Below are positions 1-6,967 of a stretch of 64,000 nucleotides of DNA, in pieces (within the stretch, counting starts at the first letter, position 1; each line of letters begins with the position of its first letter). Source of the DNA: CALMKX01 sp036274895 (GTDB lineage Bacteria > Acidobacteriota > Thermoanaerobaculia > Multivoradales > SZUA-115); assembly GCA_036274895.1 (NCBI GenBank), contig DASUEU010000061.1, forward strand, positions 47,609-111,608. The letters are read 5' to 3'. A program made the position numbers and the translations under genes. Below the pieces are notes generated by a model that did not search any database, was not told the origin of the DNA, and saw only the letters and a list, made by a program, of their open reading frames with translations.

Positions 1-728
1 AAGGTGGAAGGAGCCATCAGCACGCAGCGGCTGCCCAGGTAGAGGGGCTGGAGCAGGCTGCCCACCAACCCCATGTCGTGGTAGAGGGGCAGCCAGGTGA
101 CGAAGTGGCTCTGCTCGTCGTGGTCGCAGGCGGCGCGGATCATCTCCTCGTTGGCGAGCAGGTTGCGGTGCCGGACCATCACCCCCTTGGGCGAGGAGGT
201 CGAGCCCGAGGTGTACTGGAGGAAGGCGAGGTCGTCCGGAGAGGGCATCCGCCAACCGGCTCCCGCGCCCGACTGGCCGAGCTCCTCACTGACCTCGAGC
301 CGGGGCGCCCGCTCCGGCGGCAGCGAACCCAGCAGGGCCGCGGCGCGGTCTCGGAAGGCCAGGCTGGTGAGGGCGCAGCGCGGCGAGCAGTCGGCGAGGA
401 TGCCCTGGAGCAGCTCGGGCGGTTCCTGGGCGCGAGGAGGGTAGACCGGCACCGCCACGGCGCCGGCGGCGAGACAACCGAAGAAGCCGACGACCAGCTC
501 GAGCTCGGTGGGATAGAGCAGCAGGACCCGTTCTCCCGCGAGACCTCGCCGCGCCAGCTCAGCCGCGAGCCGCGAGACCCTCTCCGCGAGGCCCCCCAGC
601 GTGAGGTTGCCGACCTCCGCGAGGTCGTCCCTCAGCATGGTGTAGATCAGGCGGTCGGGCGTCGCCTCGGCCCTCGCCGCCAGGACCTCCACCATCGTCG
701 TGAAGCGGCCGGTCAGGTCTCCTCTCAC
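1..728 (-). CDS. Fatty acyl-AMP ligase / AMP-dependent synthetase (N-terminal part, runs off window)
   Basis: The first 242 codons of an adenylate-forming enzyme; the 3' part lies beyond base 1. The translation carries the P-loop YTSGSTSSPKGV (about residues 175-186) and the WLPLYHDMGLVGS motif typical of fatty acyl-AMP ligases (FAAL) that load acyl chains onto carrier proteins in PKS/NRPS pathways; plain acyl-CoA synthetases usually differ in this stretch. I chose the GTG at 728 because it overlaps the stop of the upstream gene (GTGA), which implies translational coupling, and because the N-terminus then aligns with family starts (TTMVEVLAARAEATPDR). It sits last in a minus-strand biosynthetic run (FkbK-ACP-FkbH-carbamoyltransferase-TauD fragment). 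FAAL versus acyl-CoA ligase cannot be settled without the missing C-terminal half. Confidence 0.85.
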   Translation of the reverse strand, partial: MRGDLTGRFTTMVEVLAARAEATPDRLIYTMLRDDLAEVGNLTLGGLAERVSRLAAELARRGLAGERVLLLYPTELELVVGFFGCLAAGAVAVPVYPPRAQEPPELLQGILADCSPRCALTSLAFRDRAAALLGSLPPERAPRLEVSEELGQSGAGAGWRMPSPDDLAFLQYTSGSTSSPKGVMVRHRNLLANEEMIRAACDHDEQSHFVTWLPLYHDMGLVGSLLQPLYLGSRCVLMAPST

Positions 729-1033
729 TGTCGATCGACCCGTGACACCGGCTCCGCCATCGAGACGGCGATCTTCCTGGGGCCCTTGAAGGGAGCCCGC
801 GCGGGGGCCACCAGCATGTTGTCGAGCAACAGCACGTCCCCCTTGCGCCAGGGGAACAGCACCATGGGGTCTCGATACGCCGCCTCGAGCTCGGCTGAGA
901 CCTCGTCCTCGAAGGGGCTGCCGTCGCCGAGCTCGCGAGCCACGATCAGCCGAGCCTGCTCGGTGTCGACGGCCTGGCGAGGCGCTCCGGCCAGCCTCTG
1001 CAACGGAGCGATCCTGGGGTTGGCGGCGGACAT
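725..1033 (-). CDS. Truncated TauD/SyrP-like dioxygenase (C-terminal fragment, probably inactive)
   Basis: A 102-residue frame matching only the C-terminal end of Fe(II)/2-oxoglutarate TauD/SyrP-like oxygenases: GDGSPFEDEV, then FPWRKGDVLLLDNMLV and GPRKIAVSMAEP. Full members have over 300 residues with an HxD metal pair and a distal His; here the HxD part is absent and the usual LLDNMLVAHGR reads LLDNMLVAPAR, so the distal metal His is lost too. A good AGGAGG ribosome site (start ATG at 1033) shows it may still be translated, and its stop overlaps the GTG of the ligase downstream. Best read as a remnant from an internal deletion, kept perhaps only for translational coupling. Family assignment is firm; a non-catalytic role is possible. 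Confidence 0.6.
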   Translation of the reverse strand: MSAANPRIAPLQRLAGAPRQAVDTEQARLIVARELGDGSPFEDEVSAELEAAYRDPMVLFPWRKGDVLLLDNMLVAPARAPFKGPRKIAVSMAEPVSRVDRQ

Positions 1034-1058
1034 CCCGTTTCCTCCTCGGTTTCTCGGC

Positions 1059-2039
1059 TCAGGTGAGCAGACTCGCCAGGATCGCCTCTTGGGCCCAAAG
1101 GCGGTTCTCCGCCTCCTGGTAGCGGACCGACCGCGGGCCGTCGACGACCTCGGCGGTGGCCTCGTCACCGCGGATCAGGGGCATGCAGTCCATGAACACG
1201 GCCTCCGGCCGGGCACGCTCGAAGTGGTGCTCGGACACCCGCCAGCGCTCGCGCAGCTGCTCACGCTGCGCCAGGTCTTCCTCGACGGTGAGCTCGAGGC
1301 TCTTCCAACTCTTGGCGTAGATCACGCTGGCCCCCTCGCTGGCCTGCTCGAGGTCGTGGCTGAAGCGGATCCGCGCGCCGGAGCGCGCGGCAGCCTCGCG
1401 GGCGAAATCGAGGTACCCCGGATCGGGGTCGAAGCCCTCGGGGTAGACCATCTCGAGGTCCAGGCCCAGCAGGGCCGCCGCCGCCAGCATCGAGTGCGTC
1501 ACGCCGAGGGACTTCTGGCGCTTGGCATAGGCCCAGGTGAAGACGATGCGGCGCCCGGGCAGCTCCTCCCCGAAAAGCTCGCGTAGGGTGAGCAGATCGG
1601 CCATCACCTGGCAGGGGTGCTCGGTGTCGTCGAGGGCGTTGATGACCGGCTTGGTCGAGCGCTCGGCCATCAGGCGGAGGCCCCGGTGAGCCTCCCCGTA
1701 GGCACTCAAGTTGTAGGAGCGCACCACGATGCCGTCGAGCAGGCGGCTCATCACCTCGGTGGTGTCGATGAGCGTCTCGTGGTTGCTCATCTGGAGCTCA
1801 CCCGGCGTGTAGTGCTCGGCCCAGGCACCCAGGCGCCGGCACGCGACCTGGAAGGAGATCCGCGTCCTGGTCGAGGCCGAAGCGAAGAGCAGGCCGAGCG
1901 TCTGCCCGTCCAGATACCGCACTCGATCTCGTCCCGCCTTCCGGCGAGCGGCAAAGTCCAGCAGTGCCTCGAGCTCGGCACCGCTGAAATCCCGCAAGGC
2001 CAGGAAGTCCCTTCCCCTCAGTGCATCGCGATCCGCCAC
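1059..2039 (-). CDS. Ornithine-carbamoyltransferase-family enzyme in a biosynthetic cluster
   Basis: A 326-residue member of the aspartate/ornithine carbamoyltransferase superfamily, transferring a carbamoyl group from carbamoyl phosphate to an amine. Carbamoyl-phosphate motifs STRTR (56-60) and HPCQ (141-144) are intact. The substrate end is not that of ArgF: the ornithine HCLP motif reads DCMPLIRGDE, and the SMG-type loop region reads NHETLIDTTEV with an unusual FTWAYAKRQKSLG segment, as in the YgeW/N-acetylornithine side of the family. Placement among FkbH/ACP/FkbK and a ligase argues for a specialised metabolite substrate. One candidate is 2,3-diaminopropionate (giving beta-ureidoalanine), since SbnA/SbnB are 16 kb away; this is inference. 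A role in arginine synthesis is less likely. Confidence 0.85.
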   Translation of the reverse strand: MADRDALRGRDFLALRDFSGAELEALLDFAARRKAGRDRVRYLDGQTLGLLFASASTRTRISFQVACRRLGAWAEHYTPGELQMSNHETLIDTTEVMSRLLDGIVVRSYNLSAYGEAHRGLRLMAERSTKPVINALDDTEHPCQVMADLLTLRELFGEELPGRRIVFTWAYAKRQKSLGVTHSMLAAAALLGLDLEMVYPEGFDPDPGYLDFAREAAARSGARIRFSHDLEQASEGASVIYAKSWKSLELTVEEDLAQREQLRERWRVSEHHFERARPEAVFMDCMPLIRGDEATAEVVDGPRSVRYQEAENRLWAQEAILASLLT

Positions 2040-2291
2040 GGGTTTACTACCTCCCTCGGTCCGGCTGTCAGCGAGCTGGGCATCGGCGAAGCTCGGCCCA
2101 GCTCACCGAGGGCGGATCGTCGACAGGGCCGTGGCCTCCCGGCTCAGCCCACTAGTGCCGAAAGAAGAGCCGAGAGGGACAACATTTCCCAAAGTACACT
2201 GTCAACGCAAAACCTTCATAACAAGAGCAAGGGGAGGATGTTTCTATTACTGATACTTCTCAATGACGAGTGGCCCGAGGGCCCTCGTGGA
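2040..2291 (-). promoter_or_regulatory. AT-rich spacer, possible promoter for carbamoyltransferase-ligase genes
   Basis: A 252-base gap inside an otherwise tightly overlapped minus-strand run. It is much richer in A/T than its surroundings, carries a perfect TTGACA (read on the minus strand, 2205-2200) without a clear -10 at standard spacing, and holds a 12-base perfect palindrome CGAGGGCCCTCG (2276-2287) just after the fkbH-like stop that could fold as a hairpin. A secondary promoter is likely here but its exact elements are not certain. Confidence 0.35.
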
Positions 2292-3350
2292 TCACTCGCC
2301 CGGCTGGCTCAACGCCACCTCGACGTACTCCGGCCAGGGCTGGATGGCCTCGAGATCGTGCTCGAGCAAGAGGCGGTCACCGTCTCGCTCGAGCTCGCGG
2401 AACCCGGCGAATCGATAGGCCACCTTCATCATGCGGTTGCGGCCGGTGTCGCGGAAGTCGGCGAGGAAGCGCACGCCTGCCCTGCGGGCTTCGGCCAGGA
2501 GGTGGCTGAGCAGGATCGAGCCCACACCCCGGGACATCACCCGGCAGGACATCAGCAGGAGTCGCAGGGTCCAGCAGGTCTGCGCCTTCTCGACCACGGC
2601 GAGGCCGATCTTGCCGTAGGTGCCGAAGCGGTCCTCGAGGCTCGCCACCAGCAGGAGGTGGGCCGGCGAGCGGCGCAAGAGGTCCAGCTCCTCGTAGGAG
2701 TAGGTGACGCCGGTCGAGTTGAGCTGGTTCGTCCGCACCGTCAGCTCTTCGGCCCTCTGCAGGTCCGCCTCGCCGGCCGGAGCGATGCCGAAGCGCATGC
2801 CGAGGCCGGCCAGGAACTCTTCAGTCGGCCCCTGGAACTCTTCCTCCGCCCGGTTGCGCTCGATGTCGGCCTGATACATCCGGCGGCGGATGGCCGACTC
2901 GTCGGTGATGAAACGGGGCTTCAGCTCGGGGCGCTCGAGCAGATCGGAGAGGTCCTCGGGGCTGAGGATCATCACCTCGGGCAGGGTCTGGCCGACCTCC
3001 TCCCGCTCGAAAGGCTGGTCGTCGACGAAAGCGACGGCGTCGAGCCCGACGTTGATCGACTCGGCGATGCGGCGGATCGATTGGGACTTGGCCGACCAGT
3101 GGATCTGCGGGTAGAGGAAGTAGTCGAGCAGGCCGAAGGTCCGCAGGCGCTCGGCGGCAGTCTCCGCGTCGTTCTTGCTGGCGATCGAATGGAGGATGCC
3201 GCGCTGGTCGAGATCGCGCAGGATCTCCGGCACTCCCTGCCGAACCTGCACGGTGTCCCCCTCGAGCAGGGTGCCGTGCCAGAGCGTGTCGTCGAGGTCC
3301 CAGACCAGGACCTTGACCTGCCGCTTCTTGATCGTTTCAGGCTCCGACAT
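2292..3350 (-). CDS. FkbH-like glyceryl-ACP synthase (HAD domain)
   Basis: A 352-residue FkbH-type protein. The N-terminal HAD core shows DLDDTLWHGT (D18, D20, T22); the C-terminal part is GNAT-like (GVGSILLSHLLAEAR). In FkbH-type enzymes this architecture takes 1,3-bisphosphoglycerate, dephosphorylates it and places the glyceryl group on a dedicated ACP, the first step to methoxy-, hydroxy- or aminomalonyl-ACP extender units or to glyceryl starters. It overlaps the ACP gene by 14 bases and sits directly before it in function: FkbK, ACP and FkbH are consecutive. No FkbI-type acyl-CoA dehydrogenase or FkbG methyltransferase is adjacent, so the final unit may stop at hydroxymalonyl semialdehyde or be completed by a gene outside the window. 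Confidence 0.92.
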   Translation of the reverse strand: MSEPETIKKRQVKVLVWDLDDTLWHGTLLEGDTVQVRQGVPEILRDLDQRGILHSIASKNDAETAAERLRTFGLLDYFLYPQIHWSAKSQSIRRIAESINVGLDAVAFVDDQPFEREEVGQTLPEVMILSPEDLSDLLERPELKPRFITDESAIRRRMYQADIERNRAEEEFQGPTEEFLAGLGMRFGIAPAGEADLQRAEELTVRTNQLNSTGVTYSYEELDLLRRSPAHLLLVASLEDRFGTYGKIGLAVVEKAQTCWTLRLLLMSCRVMSRGVGSILLSHLLAEARRAGVRFLADFRDTGRNRMMKVAYRFAGFRELERDGDRLLLEHDLEAIQPWPEYVEVALSQPGE

Positions 3351-3594
3351 GGCCGGTCACGCCCAGCTTGCGCGCCACGAGCTCGTCGATCCTCTGCACG
3401 CTGCGGAAGTTGTCCAGATCCAGGTCCGCGTCCTCGACGGTGAGGCCAAACTCCTTCTCGACGAACTGCACCAGCTGCATGGCCAAGAGCGAGTTGACGA
3501 AGCCGAGAGCGAAGATGTCCTCCTGGTCTCCGAGCTCGTGCTGGCGAAAGAAGCGGGAGAGAAAGGCGCGGATCTTGGCCTTGCGATCATCCAT
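3337..3594 (-). CDS. Discrete acyl carrier protein (FkbJ-like)
   Basis: An 85-residue acyl carrier protein. The phosphopantetheine serine is S35 in GFVNSLLAMQLVQF; the FVNSL variant of the usual DSL is what ACPs partnering FkbH-type enzymes show. The protein would carry the glyceryl group while FkbK oxidises it. It lies between the FkbK-like and FkbH-like genes, 23 bases after the former and overlapping the latter, so the three are almost certainly co-translated. No fused domains. Confidence 0.9.
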   Translation of the reverse strand: MDDRKAKIRAFLSRFFRQHELGDQEDIFALGFVNSLLAMQLVQFVEKEFGLTVEDADLDLDNFRSVQRIDELVARKLGVTGHVGA

Positions 3595-3617
3595 AGCGAG
3601 CTCTTTTTTCCGCAGAC

Positions 3618-4481
3618 TCAGGCCGGTGGGAAACCGTAGTCATAGAAGCCCTTGCCGCTCTTGCGCCCCAAGAGGCCGGCATCGACCATCTTGCGCAGCA
3701 AGGGCGCTGGCCGGTACTTGCTGTCGCTGTAGCTCTCGTAGAGCACTTCGAGGGACAGCAGGATGGTGTCGAGACCGATCAGATCGCCGGTCTCGAGCGG
3801 CCCCATCTTGTGGCCGAAGCAGGTCTTGAACAGCCGGTCCACGTCCGGCGCCGGCGCCACGCCGTCCTGCACCACGAAGATCGCCTCATTGATGGTCAGC
3901 ATGAGCACCCGGTTGGAGACGAAGCCGGGGTAGTCCTCGACCACGATGGCCTCCTTGCCCATCTGGGCGAGGAAGGCGCGTGCCGTCTCGATGGTCTCGG
4001 CGGTGGTGTGGTGGCCACGGATCATCTCGACCATCGGCTTCAGGGCCACCGGATTCATGAAGTGCATGCCCACGATCCGGTCCGGACGCCGGGTCAGCGA
4101 GCCCAGGCGAGTGATGGAGATGCACGAGGTGTTGGCGGCGAAGACCACCTCCGGAGCGCAGAGGGCGTCGAGCCGGGGATAGACCTCGGCCTTGACCGGC
4201 CAGCGCTCGACCACGTTTTCGACCAAGAAGTCGACGGCCCCGAGGTCGTCGTAGGAGGTGGTGAGCTGGATGCGCGCCAGGACCTCGTCGGGGTCCCGGC
4301 GCTCCTTGCGGTCGAGCATCCCCTGCATGCGCACCGCGTTCCTGATCTCGGCGCGGGCCCTCTCGAGCTGCTCCTGCCCGAGATCGACCAGCACGACCCG
4401 GTGGCCGGTTTGCGCGAGGACCTGGGCCACTCCCGCGCCCATCACGCCCGCTCCCACCACGCCAACCGTTCCGATTCGCAT
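3618..4481 (-). CDS. 3-hydroxyacyl-CoA dehydrogenase family protein (FkbK-like)
   Basis: A 287-residue NAD-dependent dehydrogenase with the Rossmann motif GVVGAGVMGAG (8-18), the MHFMNPV stretch and a C-terminal LLGRKSGKGFYDYG tail typical of 3-hydroxybutyryl-CoA dehydrogenases. Its position ahead of a discrete ACP and FkbH indicates the FkbK role: oxidation of the primary alcohol of glyceryl-ACP to hydroxymalonyl-semialdehyde-ACP. Judged by sequence alone, a fatty-acid or PHB role (HbdA/PaaH) would be equally plausible; the neighbourhood decides. Start ATG at 4481 is preceded by a GGAGGAG-type ribosome site. Confidence 0.88.
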   Translation of the reverse strand: MRIGTVGVVGAGVMGAGVAQVLAQTGHRVVLVDLGQEQLERARAEIRNAVRMQGMLDRKERRDPDEVLARIQLTTSYDDLGAVDFLVENVVERWPVKAEVYPRLDALCAPEVVFAANTSCISITRLGSLTRRPDRIVGMHFMNPVALKPMVEMIRGHHTTAETIETARAFLAQMGKEAIVVEDYPGFVSNRVLMLTINEAIFVVQDGVAPAPDVDRLFKTCFGHKMGPLETGDLIGLDTILLSLEVLYESYSDSKYRPAPLLRKMVDAGLLGRKSGKGFYDYGFPPA

Positions 4482-4516
4482 GCTCGACTCCTCCCGCTAT
4501 TCCCGATCGCAATCTC

Positions 4517-5173
4517 TCAAGTGCGGCCACCGGCTCGAACCGAGACGCCCAGTCCCGCGAGCAAACCCCGAGCCTCGGCCAGCTCCTCGTCGGTGACCGT
4601 GTGGCCGATGCCGGGATAGATGCGCAGCGTCACCTGCGCTCCGAGCGCGGCGAGGAGGGCGGCCGACTCCTCCACCCGCGCTCGCGGCACGTGGGGATCC
4701 GGGTCCCCGGCGCCCAGGAAGGCCGGCGTGCCGGCGAGATCGCCCGAGTAGGACCGCAGCCCCCCGGGCGGGCCGATCAGCCCGCCGGTGAAGGCCACCA
4801 GGCCGCCGCGGCGCCGGCCGCCCCGGGCCAGCACCTCGGTGGCCAGGCAAGCACCCTGGGAGAACCCGGCGAAGGCGATGCTCTCAGGGGGCACCTCCTG
4901 CGCCTCCAGGCCGGCGGCGAGCTCCGCCACCCCTTCGAGGCTGCTTGAGAGAAACGGCTCATTGGCGGCAAAGGGCGCCAGGAAGCTCTGCGGGTACCAG
5001 CTGCCGCCCGGCGCCTGGGGGGCGAGCCAGGCGAGGTCCGGCTGGTCGAGCAGGGGGACGAGAGAGAGGATGCTCTCCGCCGTCGCCCCCCGCCCGTGGA
5101 GCAGGATCACGGTGCCGCGGGCCTGCCGTGGCTCGGGCCCCAATCGCCGCACGCGCAGGGCCCGCTCAGCCAT
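4517..5173 (-). CDS. Phospholipase/carboxylesterase-family alpha/beta hydrolase (MhqD-like)
   Basis: A 218-residue alpha/beta hydrolase of the carboxylesterase/YtpA-MhqD type. Visible are the oxyanion segment LLHGRGAT, nucleophile GFSQGA, acid GAGDPDPHVP and histidine GIGHTV. The ATG at 5173 overlaps the stop of the dioxygenase gene by 8 bases. In Firmicutes the same two families form the mhq quinone-detoxification genes, so a role with the upstream ring-cleavage enzyme (hydrolysis of a cleavage product or ester) is the natural reading; the substrate cannot be told from sequence. Confidence 0.85.
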   Translation of the reverse strand: MAERALRVRRLGPEPRQARGTVILLHGRGATAESILSLVPLLDQPDLAWLAPQAPGGSWYPQSFLAPFAANEPFLSSSLEGVAELAAGLEAQEVPPESIAFAGFSQGACLATEVLARGGRRRGGLVAFTGGLIGPPGGLRSYSGDLAGTPAFLGAGDPDPHVPRARVEESAALLAALGAQVTLRIYPGIGHTVTDEELAEARGLLAGLGVSVRAGGRT

Positions 5174-6128
5174 GGGAGCCTCCCGCCGCCGCGGCGCCCA
5201 TGGGCTCGAGCAGGGGCAAGCTGGCCTCAATCCGCTCGCGGACGGGCTCCAGCCAGTCCGGCAGCTTCAGGTCCGAGCCCAGGGTGGCCGCCGGCTCGTC
5301 GACGGTGAAGCCGGGGGGATCGGTGGCCAGCTCGAAGAGCACCCCTCCCGGCTCCCGGAAGTACACCGAGCGGAAGTAGTTGCGGTCGAGCTGGGGGGTG
5401 ACGTGGAGGCCGTCCGAGAGCAGGCCGCCCCGGACCTTCTCCTGGTGGGCGTCGTCGGCCACCCGGAAAGCGACGTGGTGGATCGACCCGGCCGCCACCC
5501 GTCCCCGCTCCGCCCGCGGGTCCACCTGAAGCTCCAGCCATTCGCCGCCGGGCTCACTCCGGCCGAAGCGGCGGCTGGCACCGTCCAGGTCCGCCAGACC
5601 GAAGCGCTCGGTGAGCAGGCGGGCGGTCTGCTCGCCATCCTCGACCAGCAGGCGCACCCCCACTACCCCGCGAATGGCCATGCCGCCCGGCACGCCGCCA
5701 CCCTCCCAGAAAGGCTTCGAGTCGCTGGCGGCGACCTCGATCAAGCCGACCTCCAGTCCGTCCGGGTCCTTCACCAGGAGGACCGGGGCGCCGTCGACCT
5801 CCCGCGGCCCGTCGAGGTCTGCATCGCGCAGGCGCTCCCGCCAGGCGCCGACGGCCCCCTCCGGCACGGCGAAGAGAATGCGGACCGCCTGGCCGGCGCC
5901 GGGCTGGCCACGCCGGGCCCCCGGCCAGGGAAAGAAGGTGACGATGGTGCCGGGACGGCCGAGCTCGTCGCCGTAGTAGAGGTGGTAGGTGCCGGGGTCG
6001 TCGAAGTTGACCGTCCGCTTGACCAGCCGCAAGCCGAGGCGGTCGCGGTAGAAGGCGAGGTTGGCCCGCGGGTCCGACGCCAGGGCGGTGACGTGGTGGA
6101 GGCCCAGGATGCCGTCCGGAATCGTCAT
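5166..6128 (-). CDS. Ring-cleaving extradiol dioxygenase, VOC superfamily (MhqO/MhqA-like)
   Basis: A 320-residue protein with two glyoxalase/VOC modules. Metal ligands can be read as His in GLHHVTALA (N-terminal module), His in IHHVAFRV (second module) and Glu in VLFELATDPPG. Proteins of this kind cleave hydroquinones or related diols and are annotated ring-cleaving dioxygenase. The ATG at 6128 has a GGAGGAG ribosome site three bases upstream, so longer frames extending into the divergent promoter are rejected. Coupled to the esterase downstream; divergent from the candidate selenoprotein gene. Confidence 0.88.
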   Translation of the reverse strand: MTIPDGILGLHHVTALASDPRANLAFYRDRLGLRLVKRTVNFDDPGTYHLYYGDELGRPGTIVTFFPWPGARRGQPGAGQAVRILFAVPEGAVGAWRERLRDADLDGPREVDGAPVLLVKDPDGLEVGLIEVAASDSKPFWEGGGVPGGMAIRGVVGVRLLVEDGEQTARLLTERFGLADLDGASRRFGRSEPGGEWLELQVDPRAERGRVAAGSIHHVAFRVADDAHQEKVRGGLLSDGLHVTPQLDRNYFRSVYFREPGGVLFELATDPPGFTVDEPAATLGSDLKLPDWLEPVRERIEASLPLLEPMGAAAAGGSHG

Positions 6129-6150
6129 AGTCTCCTCCAAGTGGAGCGAC

Positions 6151-6180
6151 GTGAGATGGGCTCGCGTCCTCCCGTATAAT
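6151..6180 (+). promoter_or_regulatory. Sigma-70-type promoter for the ArsC-like gene
   Basis: A perfect TATAAT (6175-6180) preceded at 18 bases by GTGAGA (6151-6156; four of six matches to TTGACA). Predicted transcription start is near 6187, giving an 18-base leader before ATG 6205. It lies in the 76-base gap between divergent genes. Confidence 0.5.
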
Positions 6181-6204
6181 CGCGAGCGCCGGAATATCAT
6201 TCCC

Positions 6205-6531
6205 ATGAGCCAGATCGACCTCTACTACCATCGCCCCTCCTGAAAGAGCTGCGAGCGCACCCGTGAGGTGCTCGACCAAGCAGCCGCCACCATCACCACC
6301 GAGCGATCCTCGAAAAAGCAACCCTTAACCGACGACGACGCCCGCGCCCTGCTGGCCTCGGTGGACACCGTGCGCATCGCCCGGGGCAAGAAGCTCGAGG
6401 AGCTGCCCGCCAGCGAGGCCACCCTCGACCATCTGAGGGGCCCCACCGGTGGTTATCGCGCCCCGATCCTGCGCCAGGGCCGCACGCTGCTGGTGGGCTT
6501 CCACCCGGAGGCGCTGGGCGAGATGGTGTAG
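6205..6531 (+). CDS. ArsC-family (seleno)protein with in-frame UGA (Sec13)
   Basis: Read through the TGA at 6241-6243, this is one 108-residue thioredoxin-fold protein: MSQIDLYYHRPS, then U13, then KSCERTREVLDQ, ending GYRAPILRQGRTLLVGF. The UGA falls exactly where ArsC/Spx-like proteins have the first redox cysteine, giving a U-x-x-C motif, and the frame on both sides is homologous in style to the ArsC family (seleno)protein group. A hairpin with bSECIS geometry follows (6252-6274), and a consensus promoter precedes ATG 6205. If decoded as stop, only a 12-residue peptide would be made. The alternative is a nonsense-mutated gene; against that, the downstream frame is undamaged to its natural end. 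Likely a thiol/selenol reductase, not necessarily arsenate-specific. No sel genes are in the window. Confidence 0.75.
6252..6274 (+). promoter_or_regulatory. bSECIS-like hairpin after the UGA
   Basis: Stem CGAG/CTCG (6252-6255 with 6271-6274), a two-base bulge, then CACC/GGTG (6258-6261 with 6267-6270) closing a 5-base loop CGTGA. The loop begins 18 bases after the UGA and has G in its second position, which meets the published bacterial SECIS rules (loop 16-37 bases downstream, G in the first two loop positions, upper stem of at least 4 pairs). Confidence 0.55.
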
Positions 6532-6588
6532 GCCGCGCCGCGAGGGGCCGAGGTCCCACGCGAAGCCATCGCGCCGGGCCGCCTGCCG

Positions 6589-6650
6589 GTTGTCGTCCTG
6601 AAGCCCTCCCCGTTGTCGTCCTGAAGCCCTCCCCGTTGTCATCCTGAGCG
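6589..6650. repeat. 23-bp tandem repeat
   Basis: Two exact copies of a 23-base unit beginning GTTGTCGTCCTGAAGCCC (6589-6611 and 6612-6634) followed by a third, diverged copy (from 6635, GTTGTCATCCTGAG) that is itself the left arm of the large palindrome. Confidence 0.85.
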
Positions 6651-6751
6651 CAGCGAAGGATCTGGGCGGGAGCGCCTGGGCGAAGACCACGGACCCGGCC
6701 ATCGGCTGCGTCCACCCGCCCAGATCCTTCGCTGCGCTCAGGATGACAACG
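6634..6751. repeat. 37-bp perfect inverted repeat (REP-like element)
   Basis: Arms 6634-6670 and 6715-6751 are exact reverse complements and enclose a 44-base loop. The arm contains GTCATCCTGAGCGCAGCGAA, a sequence I recall as a dispersed palindromic element in Acidobacteriota and some other phyla. It could form a very stable cruciform or RNA hairpin and may act as a terminator or nuclease barrier between the flanking genes. Confidence 0.85.
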
Positions 6752-6967
6752 GGAGGCAGGCACCGAGGCAGCAGGCAGTCCCTTCGCTCGTCCCGCCGGG
6801 GACGTGTCTACGTAGCGTGGGGTTTGAACCCCTCGCGCATCCGCGCTCGCTCCCCGAGAGTTCGTGGCACATCGATTGCTCACTTGCCCCCATCGGCCTG
6901 GAGAGCCGCTCCCGCAGCGCCATTTCGACGTGACCTGAGCGCGAGCCGGCCCCTCCTCGTCGCGGCG

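Larger units (their letters stand above)
6532..6967. other. Gene-free spacer with tandem and inverted repeats
   Basis: 436 bases without a convincing gene between the ArsC-like gene and moxR. It contains about 2.5 tandem 23-base units (6589-6650) that merge into a 37-base perfect inverted repeat (listed separately). The rest (6752-6967) presumably holds the moxR promoter, but I see no clear -35/-10 pair. Confidence 0.6.

Noticed and set aside
78..1586. A 502-codon plus-strand frame over the ligase and carbamoyltransferase.
   Set aside because: Antisense of genes with clear motifs; composition typical of a shadow.
6532..6967. Extending moxR upstream to 6743.
   Set aside because: The added residues come from the palindrome arm and have no MoxR similarity; ATG 6968 heads the family-like N-terminus.
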